Positions 1 through 11,600 of a stretch of 24,537 bases of DNA are shown one piece after another. The DNA lies in NCBI GenBank assembly GCA_034698045.1, contig JAQGAU010000723.1, forward strand, positions 1-24,537, in the 5' to 3' direction. The notes under the pieces were generated by a model. The model was given only the letters and a program-made list of their open reading frames with translations. It had not been told where the DNA came from and searched no databases. This DNA is from Paramacrobiotus richtersi. Taxonomy: Eukaryota > Tardigrada > Eutardigrada > Parachela > Macrobiotidae. Each line of letters starts with the position of its first letter. Position 1 is the stretch's first letter. The translations under genes were made by a program, and so were the position numbers.

Positions 1-2007
1 GGGGATGATGTAGAAGAGGAGAAAGTCGGCGCCAAACAGGCCTAGGTAGTGCTCCCGGGAGAGGCGTAGTTCGCACTGTTCGCGGAAGGGGAACTCGGGT
101 TCTTCGCGGACGGTCGTTAGCCCCAGCCAGGGGCAGCAGTACAGGATGGCAAAGACCCACACCCCGACCACCACTAGTTTACTGTGTCGGCTGAGCCACA
201 GACGCCATCCACCGCCCTCACATACCACTGCCACGTACTGCTCCAGCGTGAACGCCAGAATACTGCAAAGTCAAGAATTTAGCGGTGAAAACATCGATAT
301 AAACAATTCTCATGATCAACGTCACAGCAGAATTTTTAATTTAGTAAATGTTATTCTACACCGGTGCAATGTCCTGCGGCGGTCGCTCCGCTGACTGACA
401 GCCGTGTTGTGAATAATATCGGGCAAACTTTCTACAGCGTGTGGGCACAAAAGAATTTTTAAGAATGGCTACATTAGATGAATCGGCAACTGAACTGCTG
501 CTAGCGTAATGCAATACACAGTAATTGATGGTCTGGCTGAGCAGCTTTTTATGGCGGCCGACCGTTATGTGGTATATGATATATCAAGCCTGTACCGCAC
601 GAATCTAATGGAATACCTGATGGCCTGGTCATGATCATGAGCGTGACCGTAATTTGCGATTGTTACTTCATTCACAAGAAAATTTCTTCACCACCTAGAC
701 TTTCGATCAACGCTCGATTCATTCTCATAACTTCTCGGTTTCGGAGCCTATTAACGAGAGCATGAACGGTTTTCAAAAACTAGGGGCAATCCAGGTGAAA
801 CTTGTAGTTATCCGGAAACGTTCCAGACATAATATTTTAATTATTAAGGTGCGGTCAAGCCAAAACGAAAAGCTTCATACATGCACCGTCCGTGCATTGT
901 TCCTGGCACGTCACTTAAGCTTATCGGCCGACAGCCGAGGTCTGTCATTCAGCCGGCACACCCATTTCACATTCCAAGCGTACGGACACTCAATATTCAT
1001 TATACTGGCATTTCATTGACAGTGAATTTTGTAACATAGGTACTCTAACTTTAGCTCGAGGTCGGAAGGCCTATACTGTTCCATTGGGTGTACCGTGGTA
1101 CGTTGAACCAGGGATAGTTTCACAGCCTCACAACGTCAAAATTTCAGGTTTCAAATCACTGCGGCACCACAGTGGGGTCTTGCATAAACTGCCTGTGGTC
1201 TAACGTCATAGCAAAATTAATGAAAATGTCTTCAACTCAACGCCTGCTGCGATCATTCCCTGTACTTGTAAAGATCACGCTAGTACTGCGTTATGCGCTC
1301 AAATTTGACTGAATCCCGGCGCGAAAATGGATTGTACAATTCAGTAAAAGTCATGGGATGATGGCTCTGTTATTCTACGTACTTGAGGCTTCCGGCGTTG
1401 ATGCCGAGAAAGTTGGCGAAGATGAAGAGGGAACAGCCGATCTGGCCGGCCAGCCAGCGTTTTCCGATGTGGTGCACCACGATCGCTTCCGGCACCGCCG
1501 ATACCAACACGATCAGGTCCGCTACTGCCAGCGAGATCTACAACCAAGACAAAAACGGATGCCATCAGGTATCAACATTCATCCAGAGATCATCAGTGAT
1601 AAAATGCTAATGCCGAGCAATTTGTCACTGTTTATCTGACACTGATCATGCATGAGTGGGCTACGTCACCAAACGGCACAAAACAATTGACAAATTGATC
1701 GGCCCTGTATTAATGACAGCTGCAGATAATTACTTAGTCAAATGTAACTTTGTAATGATGAACATACCAGATACGTGTAAGTGGGACTCTGTAGGCTCTT
1801 GGTCTTGCAAATAACCACGATAACAATAATATTCCCCGCTGTACCAAACAGGAAGATGAGGGTCTGCACGATGGTGGCAATGATGCGGTAATCAAGGGGG
1901 TAGGCCAGTAGCACGAAGTGTTCCTCAGCAGTGCTTTCGTTACCGGCCGCTGTCCATTCGGGCGCGGCCGACCAATCAGATAATTCGCTGCTCACTGAAT
2001 CGTCCAT
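1..2007 (-). CDS. TRHR-like: TRH-receptor-like class A GPCR, receptor 1 (5' part, runs off left edge)
   Basis: Peptide-hormone GPCR of the plasma membrane; 219 residues are visible. Coding exons on the minus strand are 2007-1768 (80 aa), 1537-1383 and 262-1, the last continuing outside the window. Junctions are CTG|GTATGT, TTGTAG|ATCTCG, CTCAA|GTACGT and TTGCAG|TATTCT, in phases 0 and 2. TM1 (about 41-66) has the GN motif, TM2 has SLAVADL (82-88), TM3 has C115 and FLGIN (123-127), TM4 has W167, ECL2 has C195, and TM5 begins at about 208. The order and motifs follow vertebrate TRHR (LAVADL, YLGINASS, ILYCCPW against SLYCMLW). An NxS glycosylation site lies at N23. There is no signal peptide. 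The start is the only in-frame ATG before TM1. Oddities: E/DRY is E139-Q140-Y141, the following loop reads VCEGG instead of ICxP, and the paralogue's TM2/TM3 intron is absent. The frame is open throughout, so it looks functional rather than dead. The ligand is inferred from family only. Confidence 0.85.
263..1382 (-). other. Receptor 1 intron between TM3 and TM4 exons
   Basis: Phase 2 intron of 1,120 nt at the same position as the 1,918-nt intron of receptor 2. The donor is AA|GTACGT (minus strand, at 1382) and the acceptor TTTGCAG ends at 263. I see no convincing coding segment inside it. An E2F-like motif (rc TTTTCGCGCCGGG) lies at 1313-1329, close to the donor side. Confidence 0.75.
1538..1767 (-). 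other. Receptor 1 intron between TM1 and TM2 exons
   Basis: Phase 0 intron of 230 nt, donor CTG|GTATGT and acceptor GTTGTAG. It interrupts the sequence TPTYxYL|xSLAVADL at exactly the position of the much longer (2,260 nt) first intron of receptor 2, which supports common ancestry of the two genes. Confidence 0.8.
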
Positions 2008-2025
2008 TCTAGTAGATGCAGATCG

Positions 2026-2077
2026 GACAGACTGATATGTAGAAGCGGTCAGACAGACTCATATGCAGAAGCAGCTA
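2026..2077. repeat. 26-bp direct repeat in receptor 1 leader
   Basis: Two adjacent copies of a 26-bp unit beginning GACAGACT (2026 and 2052, a few mismatches) lie directly upstream of the receptor 1 start codon, in its probable 5' UTR or proximal promoter. Confidence 0.6.
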
Positions 2078-2917
2078 GACGATGTGAGCCAGGGCATCCA
2101 CTGCAGTATACGCGCTTATATCGCGAATAGGAAGATGATTATTCTACAGTTTTCTACTCCACCCGTCGTTCGATCACACCGGACGGGAAACAACAAACAA
2201 TTATCCCAAGGACTCGAACCGGGATAATGCCACTAATCCGGTAATACGTGGTTATAAGCGTGTGTTTCTCTTGGCTGCAGTGAAATGGAATGATGGTTTA
2301 CGTCTGGCAATAACGCAGCGGTGAATGGGTACAAGGAAAAGAAGTTTTTTCTCAATCAGTCATTTTCGTAACAGGGTCGTAACTGCAGCTGTGCCGTAGC
2401 ATCGCATTGGGCCGTGTGTTGCTGCTCTACAGTCACAAATTGTACATGGAGAAATGAATGGCCTTTGGCACTTTTTATATACATTCATTCGACAGTACGG
2501 TAACTTTTCGTATGATAAACCAGACAGAAATGTACCCTTCGGATATCGTCCACTATTCGACTGGTCGCATAATCATACTACTCTTCAAACTGTACGAACA
2601 GTTCAGAAATTTGTCCATCTACAACTGTACGAAGAAGGTGTTCTTTGTATAGTAGTAGGTGCAGACAACTTTATCAATTAAATTGTGTATATCTACCGTG
2701 CACATTATGCAGTACTAAAGAACGTACTGTTTCAGGTGGATTTAACTTTTTACACGTAAGCAGTGCAACCGGAAAATTGTCATAAGCCTGTAGAGTTAAT
2801 AAAAGTCTTTACCATTAAAACTTTGTGTACAGTAACCGTGTTTCTATGCTACAAAGAAGTCTGACGTTCTGAAACCTCGATAAGGGACCATCGCTTACAA
2901 ACGGTCAGAACCAAGGT

Positions 2918-2930
2918 TTTTCGCGCCGGG
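2918..2930 (+). promoter_or_regulatory. E2F-like motif upstream of receptor 1
   Basis: TTTTCGCGCCGGG, the core of the 17-mer shared by 1313-1329 and 16733-16749, about 0.9 kb upstream of the receptor 1 start. Confidence 0.3.
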
Positions 2931-3766
2931 TAGTTTTTTCTTCCGGTACGTTGAAGAAATATGTTAGCAGCTGCAATGCTGCATTACGAGCAACCTTAAC
3001 TGCAACGACGGAATTAGTTTTGAACTGTGTGTGCTCCTGCAGTACAACCAGCTTGCGAAGTTGGCTAAAAACGTACGCACCGTGCTGTAATCGTCTCTAT
3101 AGGTGCGCGTCGCCACCAGAAAATTATTATGAATGAAGTTGTCGATTTTCTGAATCAGTACGATCAGGTGATCGGAGCATAACAAGTTATTTATTATAGG
3201 CTATATCGTACGTACATCGGCACTTTATACAGGTCATACCTATGTACTGTTCAGGTGCAGACGATGCTCTACCTTTAATGGTAAAGTTTTTAGCCAGTAC
3301 GGAAATCAATAAAAGTGTACCCATAGAAATAATGTTTGCTGGCTGCCCAGTCACCGTGCATATATAGGTTTAATTGCGTGTTTTCGTTGCTTATTTTTCA
3401 TGGTACTTTCTAATTTGGCTAATTGTATATGTTGGAGCGTCCGTTGAATGCGCGGTTATGTACATCTAACCTGCATGGTACATCGCCTAGCAAACGTATT
3501 ATTATAATAGACGAAATAGCTCATGCCTAATAGTAGGTATGGATTAAAGACGAGTAACGTACCGCACTGTTTGTTGCAAGTGTTTTAAAAAAAATTGGAT
3601 ATACAGTACTATCAGAAAAATGTACAGCTGTTTTTTATATAATGCTGCTTAACGTCCGAGACATCAGACTAATAAAGAAAGAAAATCAGCTTGTATAAAC
3701 CGCACAGATGATTATTCTTCTTATTATTTTCACAAAATAAATACAATTTATTATCTGGTTACGAAA

Positions 3767-3793
3767 TAAATACAAATACAAATACAAATACAA
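3767..3793. repeat. AAATAC microsatellite
   Basis: About four and a half perfect copies of a hexamer AAATAC, within AT-rich intergenic DNA. Confidence 0.8.
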
Positions 3794-3935
3794 CACAAGG
3801 GCAGACAATTACCGTTAAGGACTTCGAGTCTGGTCGAACTATTAAGACTAGCATACAAAATACCACACTACGACAGATCAACAGTTCTGAGCATAAATTT
3901 AGAAACCGCCGAAGATCCATCAGAAAGAATTTTTT

Positions 3936-4278
3936 AATTAAACTTGATAATCTTTTCCAGCTGTCGTTTCTATTGCCGGTTCGACGATTTTCACCTTCGC
4001 CTTGGCGTTATACATTTTTTTGTTGGTCTTCCCAGGTTATAATGAACCGTGTTGTCCGTAACCTTGGCCATAGCCAGAAGATACGTTGGAAGGGAAAAGT
4101 GTAATCGTTCTTGTTCCACAGCATGAAAAGCCACACCGCCCTGTCGTTGTCGGTCCAAGATGACATAATTGTAATGCTCACCTGCTGATACGATTCCGGT
4201 ATAATTTTGACTGCTTGTACAGATACATAGCACGCAAGACTTTACGGTGACAGTGGCAGCAAAAACATTATTGCTCAT
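3936..4278 (-). pseudogene. Frame-broken short ORF, unknown family
   Basis: On the minus strand an ORF starts at ATG 4278 (MSNNVFAATVTV) and stays open for 95 codons. It changes frame at a run of seven A (4020-4026 on this strand). The frame shifted by one base then continues MYNAKAKVKIVEPAIE for about 25 more codons to a TAA near 3936. Both segments have compositions unlike random translation (no repeats, balanced residues). An overlapping frame (MSSWTDNDRAVWLF) is also open for about 52 codons, so the true coding frame is uncertain. I recognise no family. It may be a pseudogene, a homopolymer sequencing error in a small gene, or chance. Confidence 0.25.
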
Positions 4279-4550
4279 TCAGAAATGTGATTGATTAATA
4301 TTGTTTCCCCAAATTCAAAGGCGCCGATTAACTTCAGGATTCACAATACTTCTAGGCCGAACACAAGACCCTACAAACGATGACGATAAGGTCATGCATA
4401 TCGCGAATGTCGAAAATTCTCAGTCGCCAGAATCCCTGATTCGGATAATTCCCATCGAAATTCCTTTTGAAGTTCAAGTTCTTTACATCCTTGTACCGTT
4501 CTGCAGATACGTATATATATAGTACACTAACCGTTCTTTAAAGGTCAGCC

Positions 4551-4609
4551 TTCGGTCATCTTGTGGGTAGGCACTGGCAGATTATCCGTTCACCCACAAG
4601 TTGACCGAA
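4551..4609. repeat. Inverted repeat, 18-bp arms, 23-nt loop
   Basis: Arm TTCGGTCATCTTGTGGGT (4551-4568) pairs with ACCCACAAGTTGACCGAA (4592-4609) with one mismatch. An AAAGGTCA site abuts it (4540-4547) and another follows (4645-4652). It may be a foldback remnant of a mobile element or a transcribed hairpin. It lies in no recognised gene. Confidence 0.75.
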
Positions 4610-5149
4610 AAACCCCTTCAACACCTTCAGACACGTCACTGACAAAAGGTCACTAATAAAACTGTACTTTTAACACCACAATACTGCAGTATAATCTCAA
4701 ATCGTAGGCTCGCCATACAGCATATAAATAAAGCTTGAATCTTTTGTTTCTTTGTTCTGATGTAGCATTTTAACACCATGCTTCTTTCATTTTCAAGACT
4801 CGTTGGGAATTTCACGCTCTTGAATCATTTAATCAAAGCATGTTCAAATGTCAGCGTTTGGTAGCACAACCATGGATGTAACCACCATTCTTGCGGAACG
4901 CCCATTCCTCAAACGGGAAGAATATCGCCTTCTTCTCAATTACCACATGTTCGGGTTTGTGCACTGCTGTCAAAGGTCAACATCAAATCGTCACTTTCCT
5001 TCACGATTGTCTTTCAGTTTCCTTTACGATTCTCGATGGATACTTCAAGTACTCAACGTAGAACTCTGTGTGAAGTGTTTGCATAGTTATTCCGGGTTAG
5101 TTTTCAGAGGCCGAGAATCAGGCCATAGAATAGCAACACGATGTTTCTT

Positions 5150-5333
5150 TTCACACTTTATTGGTTCTCCCAGATGTCGCACTAATATCTACATAAAACA
5201 ATCCATTCAAATGAAAAACGTATTCCAATTAGCACGACAGGGAAGAGTAGTCATAAACAACTGGGCGTTACCACGCATGAGTTCTAAACTTAGACGTTGA
5301 AACAAAAAACGTCGATTGGCTTTCCCCAGTTTA
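5150..5333 (+). repeat. Coding-repeat relic, copy C
   Basis: One of four diverged copies of a repeated element. Its core reads IQMKNVFQLARQGRVV, followed by ALPRMSSKLRR and a TGA at 5298-5300. After that comes a shared 3' flank (AACAAAAAAC, then GGCTTTCCCCAGT). The ORF upstream is open from 4848 (150 aa), but I cannot match the earlier part to the other copies. Copy C and copy D form one subgroup (QMKN, AGCACGACA), and copies A and B another. Gapped alignment of the four translations shows the C-terminal frame is conserved in C, D and A and broken in B. Confidence 0.6.
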
Positions 5334-8300
5334 CCTTCTCATCGTTCAACTGGCGAAACCGGAACAGTACAAACAGCCAGCGCGCTGCAACTAAGTTACT
5401 AACTCATAAGGTGCTATAAGAGTTTAGACATTAAAAAACAACCCAAACTGTTGTCAGAGACCATATGTACCATGGAACATGCGTGATTGTTTGTACAATG
5501 TTTTTCCTGCATGTTTGGACAGGGAATCACGAAACAACCTCAACGTATGAAAGGATGTTAGGCAAGCACAATGGTCGATAAATCCGTAGACCCTTCCCAG
5601 TGAAAAGATTGTCTCTTGTCAGCTTGTGGACCAATTTCCACACTTTTTGTTTGTTTATGGTTGCTATAAAGGTATCTTTATCGACATCGCTATTGCTATA
5701 TCGGCATCGATGCCTCAAATGTAATCTTCACTCTCCAAAAAAGATATTCAGGGCAGTTTCAAGACGAAAACCAAAGGACATTTTGTATTGTTCAAGCATT
5801 TAGATTATCGTCTTTAAGCTCGACAAATGCGGTGCTACTGTAGATGTACTGGAAGCAGTGAATATTAAAGGAAAACTAGTACTTGCAATTGGTAGGTGGT
5901 ATGTATAGTATTTCGCAGAGGGCGCTTATTGGTACCGCGTCTTAAAAGTACTGAATCGAGGCTCAAAAGAGAGCGCTTTTAATATGAGCCAATTCACTTC
6001 GGGTCCAGGATCTCTAGTTGGGCGCCCGCCCAAATCCGGACGCATGAGATATACTCGTACATATCGCATGTCTCTTGCTCACGTAGAAATGTACAATCCA
6101 GAGATTACCGGCACTACTGTAACAGAATCAAAGCATCGATGTGGAAAAGGCCAATAATGGGATGATGAACAGTTAGGTCGAACGAGATGTGCAAGCCGAA
6201 TTAGTCATAAGCAGCAGTTTAAGATTTTATCCAAATATCAAAGAAAAACTAACTTCTTACATCGACGTTTCTTTGAAAGTACGACTTCGTACAACATTAC
6301 TCCTTATGACCGAGCGTGCGGTTACGTCACACGTACAAATTCTAGATCTAAGGAGGCAATCACTACCGCTATACTATTGTAGGGAAAGTCGGGGTGACCT
6401 TGATTGTGCTAAATTAGCATGCGCAACGTTCTTTTAGAACCTCGACAACATTAGGTACAGTATGTCATTTGATTAACTGATGTGCAGTCGTCGCTTTAAA
6501 TGCGCATGCATGTTGCATATTCGACGGAAATAAATTAGAGCAATTACATGTGATGTATCATTCATAGTCGCAGACGCATTGTTGTCAGATGCGGGTGCGG
6601 CCGTCGATCACGATATCAACATGACCGTTAATGAGTTAACCATTTTGCATGCTGAACAACTCCACAGTCTACAGCGCTAATACTATAGCTATCTACCCAT
6701 CATCGCACTCAAAACTGAAAACCTACAATCGACTGTATCAAATGAATCTGAAAACAGACGATGGATAATCTTTGCGAGCAATATGCATTTCACTTTACTG
6801 AAATTTTAATGATCCACCTGATACCGATAGGCTCATTAACATGCATTTTGCATCAACTGTGCGTATCGATTTACATAATTTAATCACGGGTAAAACTTCT
6901 ACCTCTGCATTTTTTGTGCACGAAACATGAGCAGCTGCACTTGCATTAACGGCACCGTATATGTATAACCTTTATTGCTGTTTACTGTTTTTTCACTGCT
7001 GGATTTATGGCAAAAAAAACAAAACCCCATGGTGAAAAAACAAAAGCCACATTAATTGATCTTTCCACGACATTTGCACAACAACAAGGTGCCGCCACAC
7101 TTGCTACACCCCAGAATTCAAGCAACATGAGGACATTGTTTTGGTATTTCATAAAAACATATACAACAAATATCGCATGTTATAAAAACTGATTACATGG
7201 GACTATCGAAAGCCTATAATTAAAGCGGGAAAGACTAGTCTGCAAATCCTCTACGAATTTCCTCGAAATTACTGGTTGATGATTTTGTCTGCATGTCAGG
7301 GTTTCTTGTTGGTCAACGGGTTCCTCATATCACATATTTACCAGTCACGAGTCCAGTTTACATCGGTTATTCGGTTGATCATTTAGACGAACAGCAGTAC
7401 ACAGACAAATACTGACGATTTATCCGTTTTTGGTAGGCTTATTCTAACAAGTAAATCAATGTTGTTACTGAAGCAAACAGAACGCCGCCTAAACAATGTT
7501 TTGGATGATCCCAGAGCTTGTTCGTTTTTCTTCCAGCACAGCGCGGCATTTTTTTGCAGAGGGAAAACTCTCTGGCTACATTCAGTGAGGCTGCCTAATT
7601 TGTTGTAGCAATCTGTGGTTAACGTTAGACTCTGTATACGTCTGAAACCAAAATCAAACGTCAAAACGAAAACAAAGTAGGTCATTTATACTCATGGCTT
7701 AATATGCATACCATAGATATGTGTATGTTTAGGCATAATGGGGCAATTGCGGTAATTTCTTGTAAGTGGATTTCGTTCTTCCGTACGAGTACATAGTAAT
7801 GATGCACATTCCACATCACTATTCCTGCTACATATTCGGAATATAGTATCGTGTACGGAAAAGATGTTCATGATGAAGGAAGTCGCTGCCAGTACGAGTA
7901 TCCACAGTCCAAGTCAAACTGATCACGTGATGCCGATAAACGACCACGCAACCAGAACAGGAGATCGCCCACGGAAACTGTATGCAGCATGTGTTTTTAG
8001 AATTTAGAATAATATCTTCCTATCCAAAGAAGTGTACGCTTCACTGAAAACATTCACTGCACACCTTAATAATGTTGAATGGGGTAAAGTTATGAAAACG
8101 TTTTCGTGTTATTTGAAAATACTTTGATTCGCGTGTTCGCGCTGTGGTGATCGTACAAAGTTCAATTTAAGTTGACATTTTTCTGCAATTGGTCTGACGT
8201 TAAAGCGCACCATGACGGCTGTGTTAGACATAAAATTCATTAAATCATCATCGTCATCACATTCGCTTATCAAGGGACAAGGAAATAAGCTTATTGTATC

Positions 8301-8613
8301 GCACACCTTGATTTCGCATAACAAAACATTCGAAAACATTTCTCACGCACATACCACAAAGTTACAAAAAGTGTGTCTATACAGACGTCATATTTCTCTG
8401 AACATGTGTCATGTATATATTGCATCAAACTAATTAATCGCTGTATGGAACTGAGCATAAACTTTTGGCGTGACAGAAAACGCAGTTTTAGAAAAGCATC
8501 AAGAGACTGTACATGTCAACTCTGGCGATCTACTGCGGGTCATGGGTACGATCCGGCTTCAAAATCACACTCTTCCTCGGATTTTCAAGGATCGACATGT
8601 GCGCGTCCGTCAA

Positions 8614-11600
8614 TCAATTGGGCGAAGAATGGTAGCTGCAGTCGTAAAACCCTTTGTAAATAAGGAGCATAGGATCATCCTCTCTTAGCGCAATGGATTC
8701 TTTCTCCCGTGGCGGACTGACCAGCTCCCGTTTCCCCCACTGACCCGCACACGAACAGGCCCGACTGGGCGTGGTCAACTGCAAAAGATCTACATATTTC
8801 GCGCCCGCCAGTGGCCGTAGCAACTCCTGATCTTTAACGGACACACTGGCTGTCAGCGATGAACTCTTTGCATCGGCCGGAACAATGGGATGTTTATGCT
8901 GCTGTAGTATCTGATGGTGACGCGCTCGCCGCTGCTCCGTACCGCCACTGGACCGGCGGGAGGACGAGCCCGGCAGTTCGTTGAAGAGGATGTTGGCGTT
9001 GAAGAGTTTACGCGACGGACCATTCTGCACGTAACCCTGTCCTCCGCCGGCGGGCTTCCGTCGCGCTGGCTGTCCGTGCAGTTTGCCCACTTCACGCCCG
9101 ATGGCTTTCCCGCGCTGACTGGCTTTCAAAGCCACTGCAAAAGCATGTTATTATAAACTAACAATAACATACTACCGACAATAACATCGTTATCGATTGG
9201 TCACGGTTCACTAGTCCCTTTACAGTCGCATGTAAACATCTGATGACCTTTTGTTTAACGTCACGAAAGTTAAACAAAACATTGCTGCTGAAGAGAAAGC
9301 GGAAATGCGTACATCTCTACACACGTCAGCTACACAAATTATCTCTGGAAAGGTCACCAGTTCATATGGACAATTTGAATGTCGATAAACTAAAGGAATA
9401 AACGTACTGTGTTTAGCGCAGAGCAGTTTGAGGACAGCCAGTCTGAAGCGTTTGGACATGGCATTGTAGACGAAAGGGTTGATGGCGGAGTTAACGTAAA
9501 TGAGGGTCTTGGCGAAGAGCAGATACCAAATGTCCAGCCATGGCTCCTTGACGAAGGAATTGTAAACTAGCAGGCCGCGGAAGGGCAACCAGGACAGCGC
9601 GAACAGCACGACGATCACCACCAGAATCCGTAGAATCTACAATTAGCCTCTGATTACAAGTGTGCCTTGGGCATCTCATGTACACTTAAATACCATCGAC
9701 TGAACGCAGCTGCCAACATACAGTCAAACTCTATGCGTTATCCCAATCGATACAAAAGATTCCTGAACGAAAGGTCACAATTTCATCGGTGATGTGTACT
9801 GGATCATGAGCGGGCAAAAAGCATCGCGTGTTATTGTGATTTACAAATAGATTACAGAGCAACATGATCTGGCACGTGCCGTGTTATTGAAGCCTGTCAA
9901 GTGACCTTTCGGGTTTTCCCTTACGCTGGCACTATAGCGTAGCGGTAGCGTTCTGTCAGCCAGTGTATGGAGTGCCTGCTCACCTTACTCCTTCGCAGAA
10001 AGTTAGCAAAACAACAACGCACTGTCGACAAATTGTTTGCGCGGAATGGATTTCACTTTAATTAGCTTTAGCTAAGGTGGAACTGTAGCGTTTTCTTCCA
10101 AGCATTCTACCGTCTCTATGCGGCTTTCGATAGCTTTTGTAAAACATGCCCCTTCGGTGCAGTGTTCGTGATCCATATGCCGCATAACCAGAAACATTGT
10201 ATATATGGAATGGGAAAACATCTTTATCGCTTCGGAATTAATTAGCTGAGTTTTCCGGCGAATTTCTCAATGAAGGACGACCAGACAAGCGCTCGCCGGC
10301 CCCCCTGCATAGCTGGCACAGTGTCTGTAACTCCAGGCAGAAGTCAATGATTCGTCAAGCGGTACATCGCTACGTGATGTTAGGGTCGGATCGGAAATGT
10401 TGGAGACACAATACACAATAACTATTAAAAACGGGGTTTCTGCCACGATTACCCTACATGCATTATCCATACGTCGTTTGGTTAAAGAGCAGTTTTTACG
10501 AGAACCTGTTGTTGATTATAACTGAATGAGTAACACCAATTGCAAGGGTCTACGAGATGCGAGATGCTCTGTGCTCTGAGTGATTACAATTAATTGACAA
10601 AGGTCACAGCATGGTATTTCCCGCATAAGGACCGAAAATTTACAGATGCCGAAAGTAGAACTACAGGTAAAAATACAGAACTACGAAGACGGACGAATAC
10701 AGAACATTAATATGTACGGAGTATCTAATAACTAAGTCAGAAGTACATATCTGTTACTATTTAATGTATGTCTAATAAGTACATATCTGTTACTACTTGT
10801 ATATCTATCGTGTATCTACCTGTGTGCGGGAGTTGATAATAGCCAGATTCTGCATCTTCTCCGACTCCTTCATATCATAGCGGCAGTGTATGGACCCGGT
10901 GGTGGACTGGTACTGCCCATGACTGTATGATCTCCCGGCCCGCACTCCAAACGGGATAAGCGGCGCCGTGCCCGAACCCCCGCCGACCGCCACGGGAGAC
11001 CCGTTGGTCGTCTGCGGTCCATGCTTAGGTGTCTGCAGCGACGACAGTGTCGACGACCGCTGCAGGTACCCCTCCCCATCCACCGCCAGCTGCTGCGGTC
11101 CATGGCGGAGGAGATGCAGACTCCGGTATAGGATGGCCCCGATCTTGGCGTAGACGAGAACGGCGACGAGGAGTGGTACCAGGTAGAAGAGGACCAGGTC
11201 GGCGGCGAAGACGATGACGTAGGTCTCGGGTGGGAGACGGAATTCGCACTGTTCGGTGTAGGGTGGGAAGGGCTCGGGTTTGACCTCGGTCAGACCCAGC
11301 CAGGGGCAGCAGTACAGGATGGCGAAGCACCACATGCCGATGATTAGACGGGTGGTCCGCTCCATGGTGCACATGGTCCGTGCCAGGTATGGCTGGCAGA
11401 TGGCCACGTAACGCTCCACCGTCAAGGCCAAAATACTGCAAGAAGATTATGCCAAGTCAATTCTATAGGTAATTAGTTATGCGAATCATTCAGTTATGGC
11501 GATGCCGAGTATTAAAGCGCGAGTGAATCAACGAGGTTGGTGTTTTAACACATATATATAAACGTTCAAAACATGTACCTGTTGTGCGCCACTACGTATG

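Larger units (their letters stand above)
2008..8613. other. Intergenic region between receptor 1 and receptor 2
   Basis: 6.6 kb separates the receptor 1 start codon from the receptor 2 stop codon. I find no exon of a recognisable gene. Contents described separately are the leader repeat (2026-2077), an E2F-like motif (2918-2930), a small AAATAC microsatellite (about 3767-3793), a frame-broken ORF (3936-4278), a hairpin (4551-4609), a coding-repeat relic (5150-5333) and three AAAGGTCA sites (4540, 4645, 4972). The stretches 2081-2917, 2931-3766 and 5334-8613 hold only short, unsupported ORFs. The 8109-8433 and 7383-7685 ORFs have no family signature I recognise. No AATAAA is seen on the minus strand just downstream of the receptor 2 stop. 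Confidence 0.6.

Noticed and set aside
2200..2250. GGTTCGAGTCC on the minus strand, a perfect tRNA B box
   Set aside because: The T-stem does not pair, and there is no A box or acceptor stem at the right distance, so no tRNA gene is called.
6189..6437. 82-codon plus-strand ORF
   Set aside because: No recognisable motif and no neighbouring exon; probably chance.
7383..7685. 100-codon minus-strand ORF
   Set aside because: No family signature, no splice context, and composition close to the surrounding non-coding DNA.
9928..9976. tRNA-like segment with GGCACT/AGTGCC ends and TAGCGTAGCGG (A-box-like)
   Set aside because: Only about 50 nt between the ends and no B box; at most a fragment of a tRNA-derived SINE head.
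11025..11441. 138-codon minus-strand ORF overlapping receptor 2 exon 4
   Set aside because: Alternative frame of the GC-rich exon; the frame with ERY, TM4 and TM5 is the real one.
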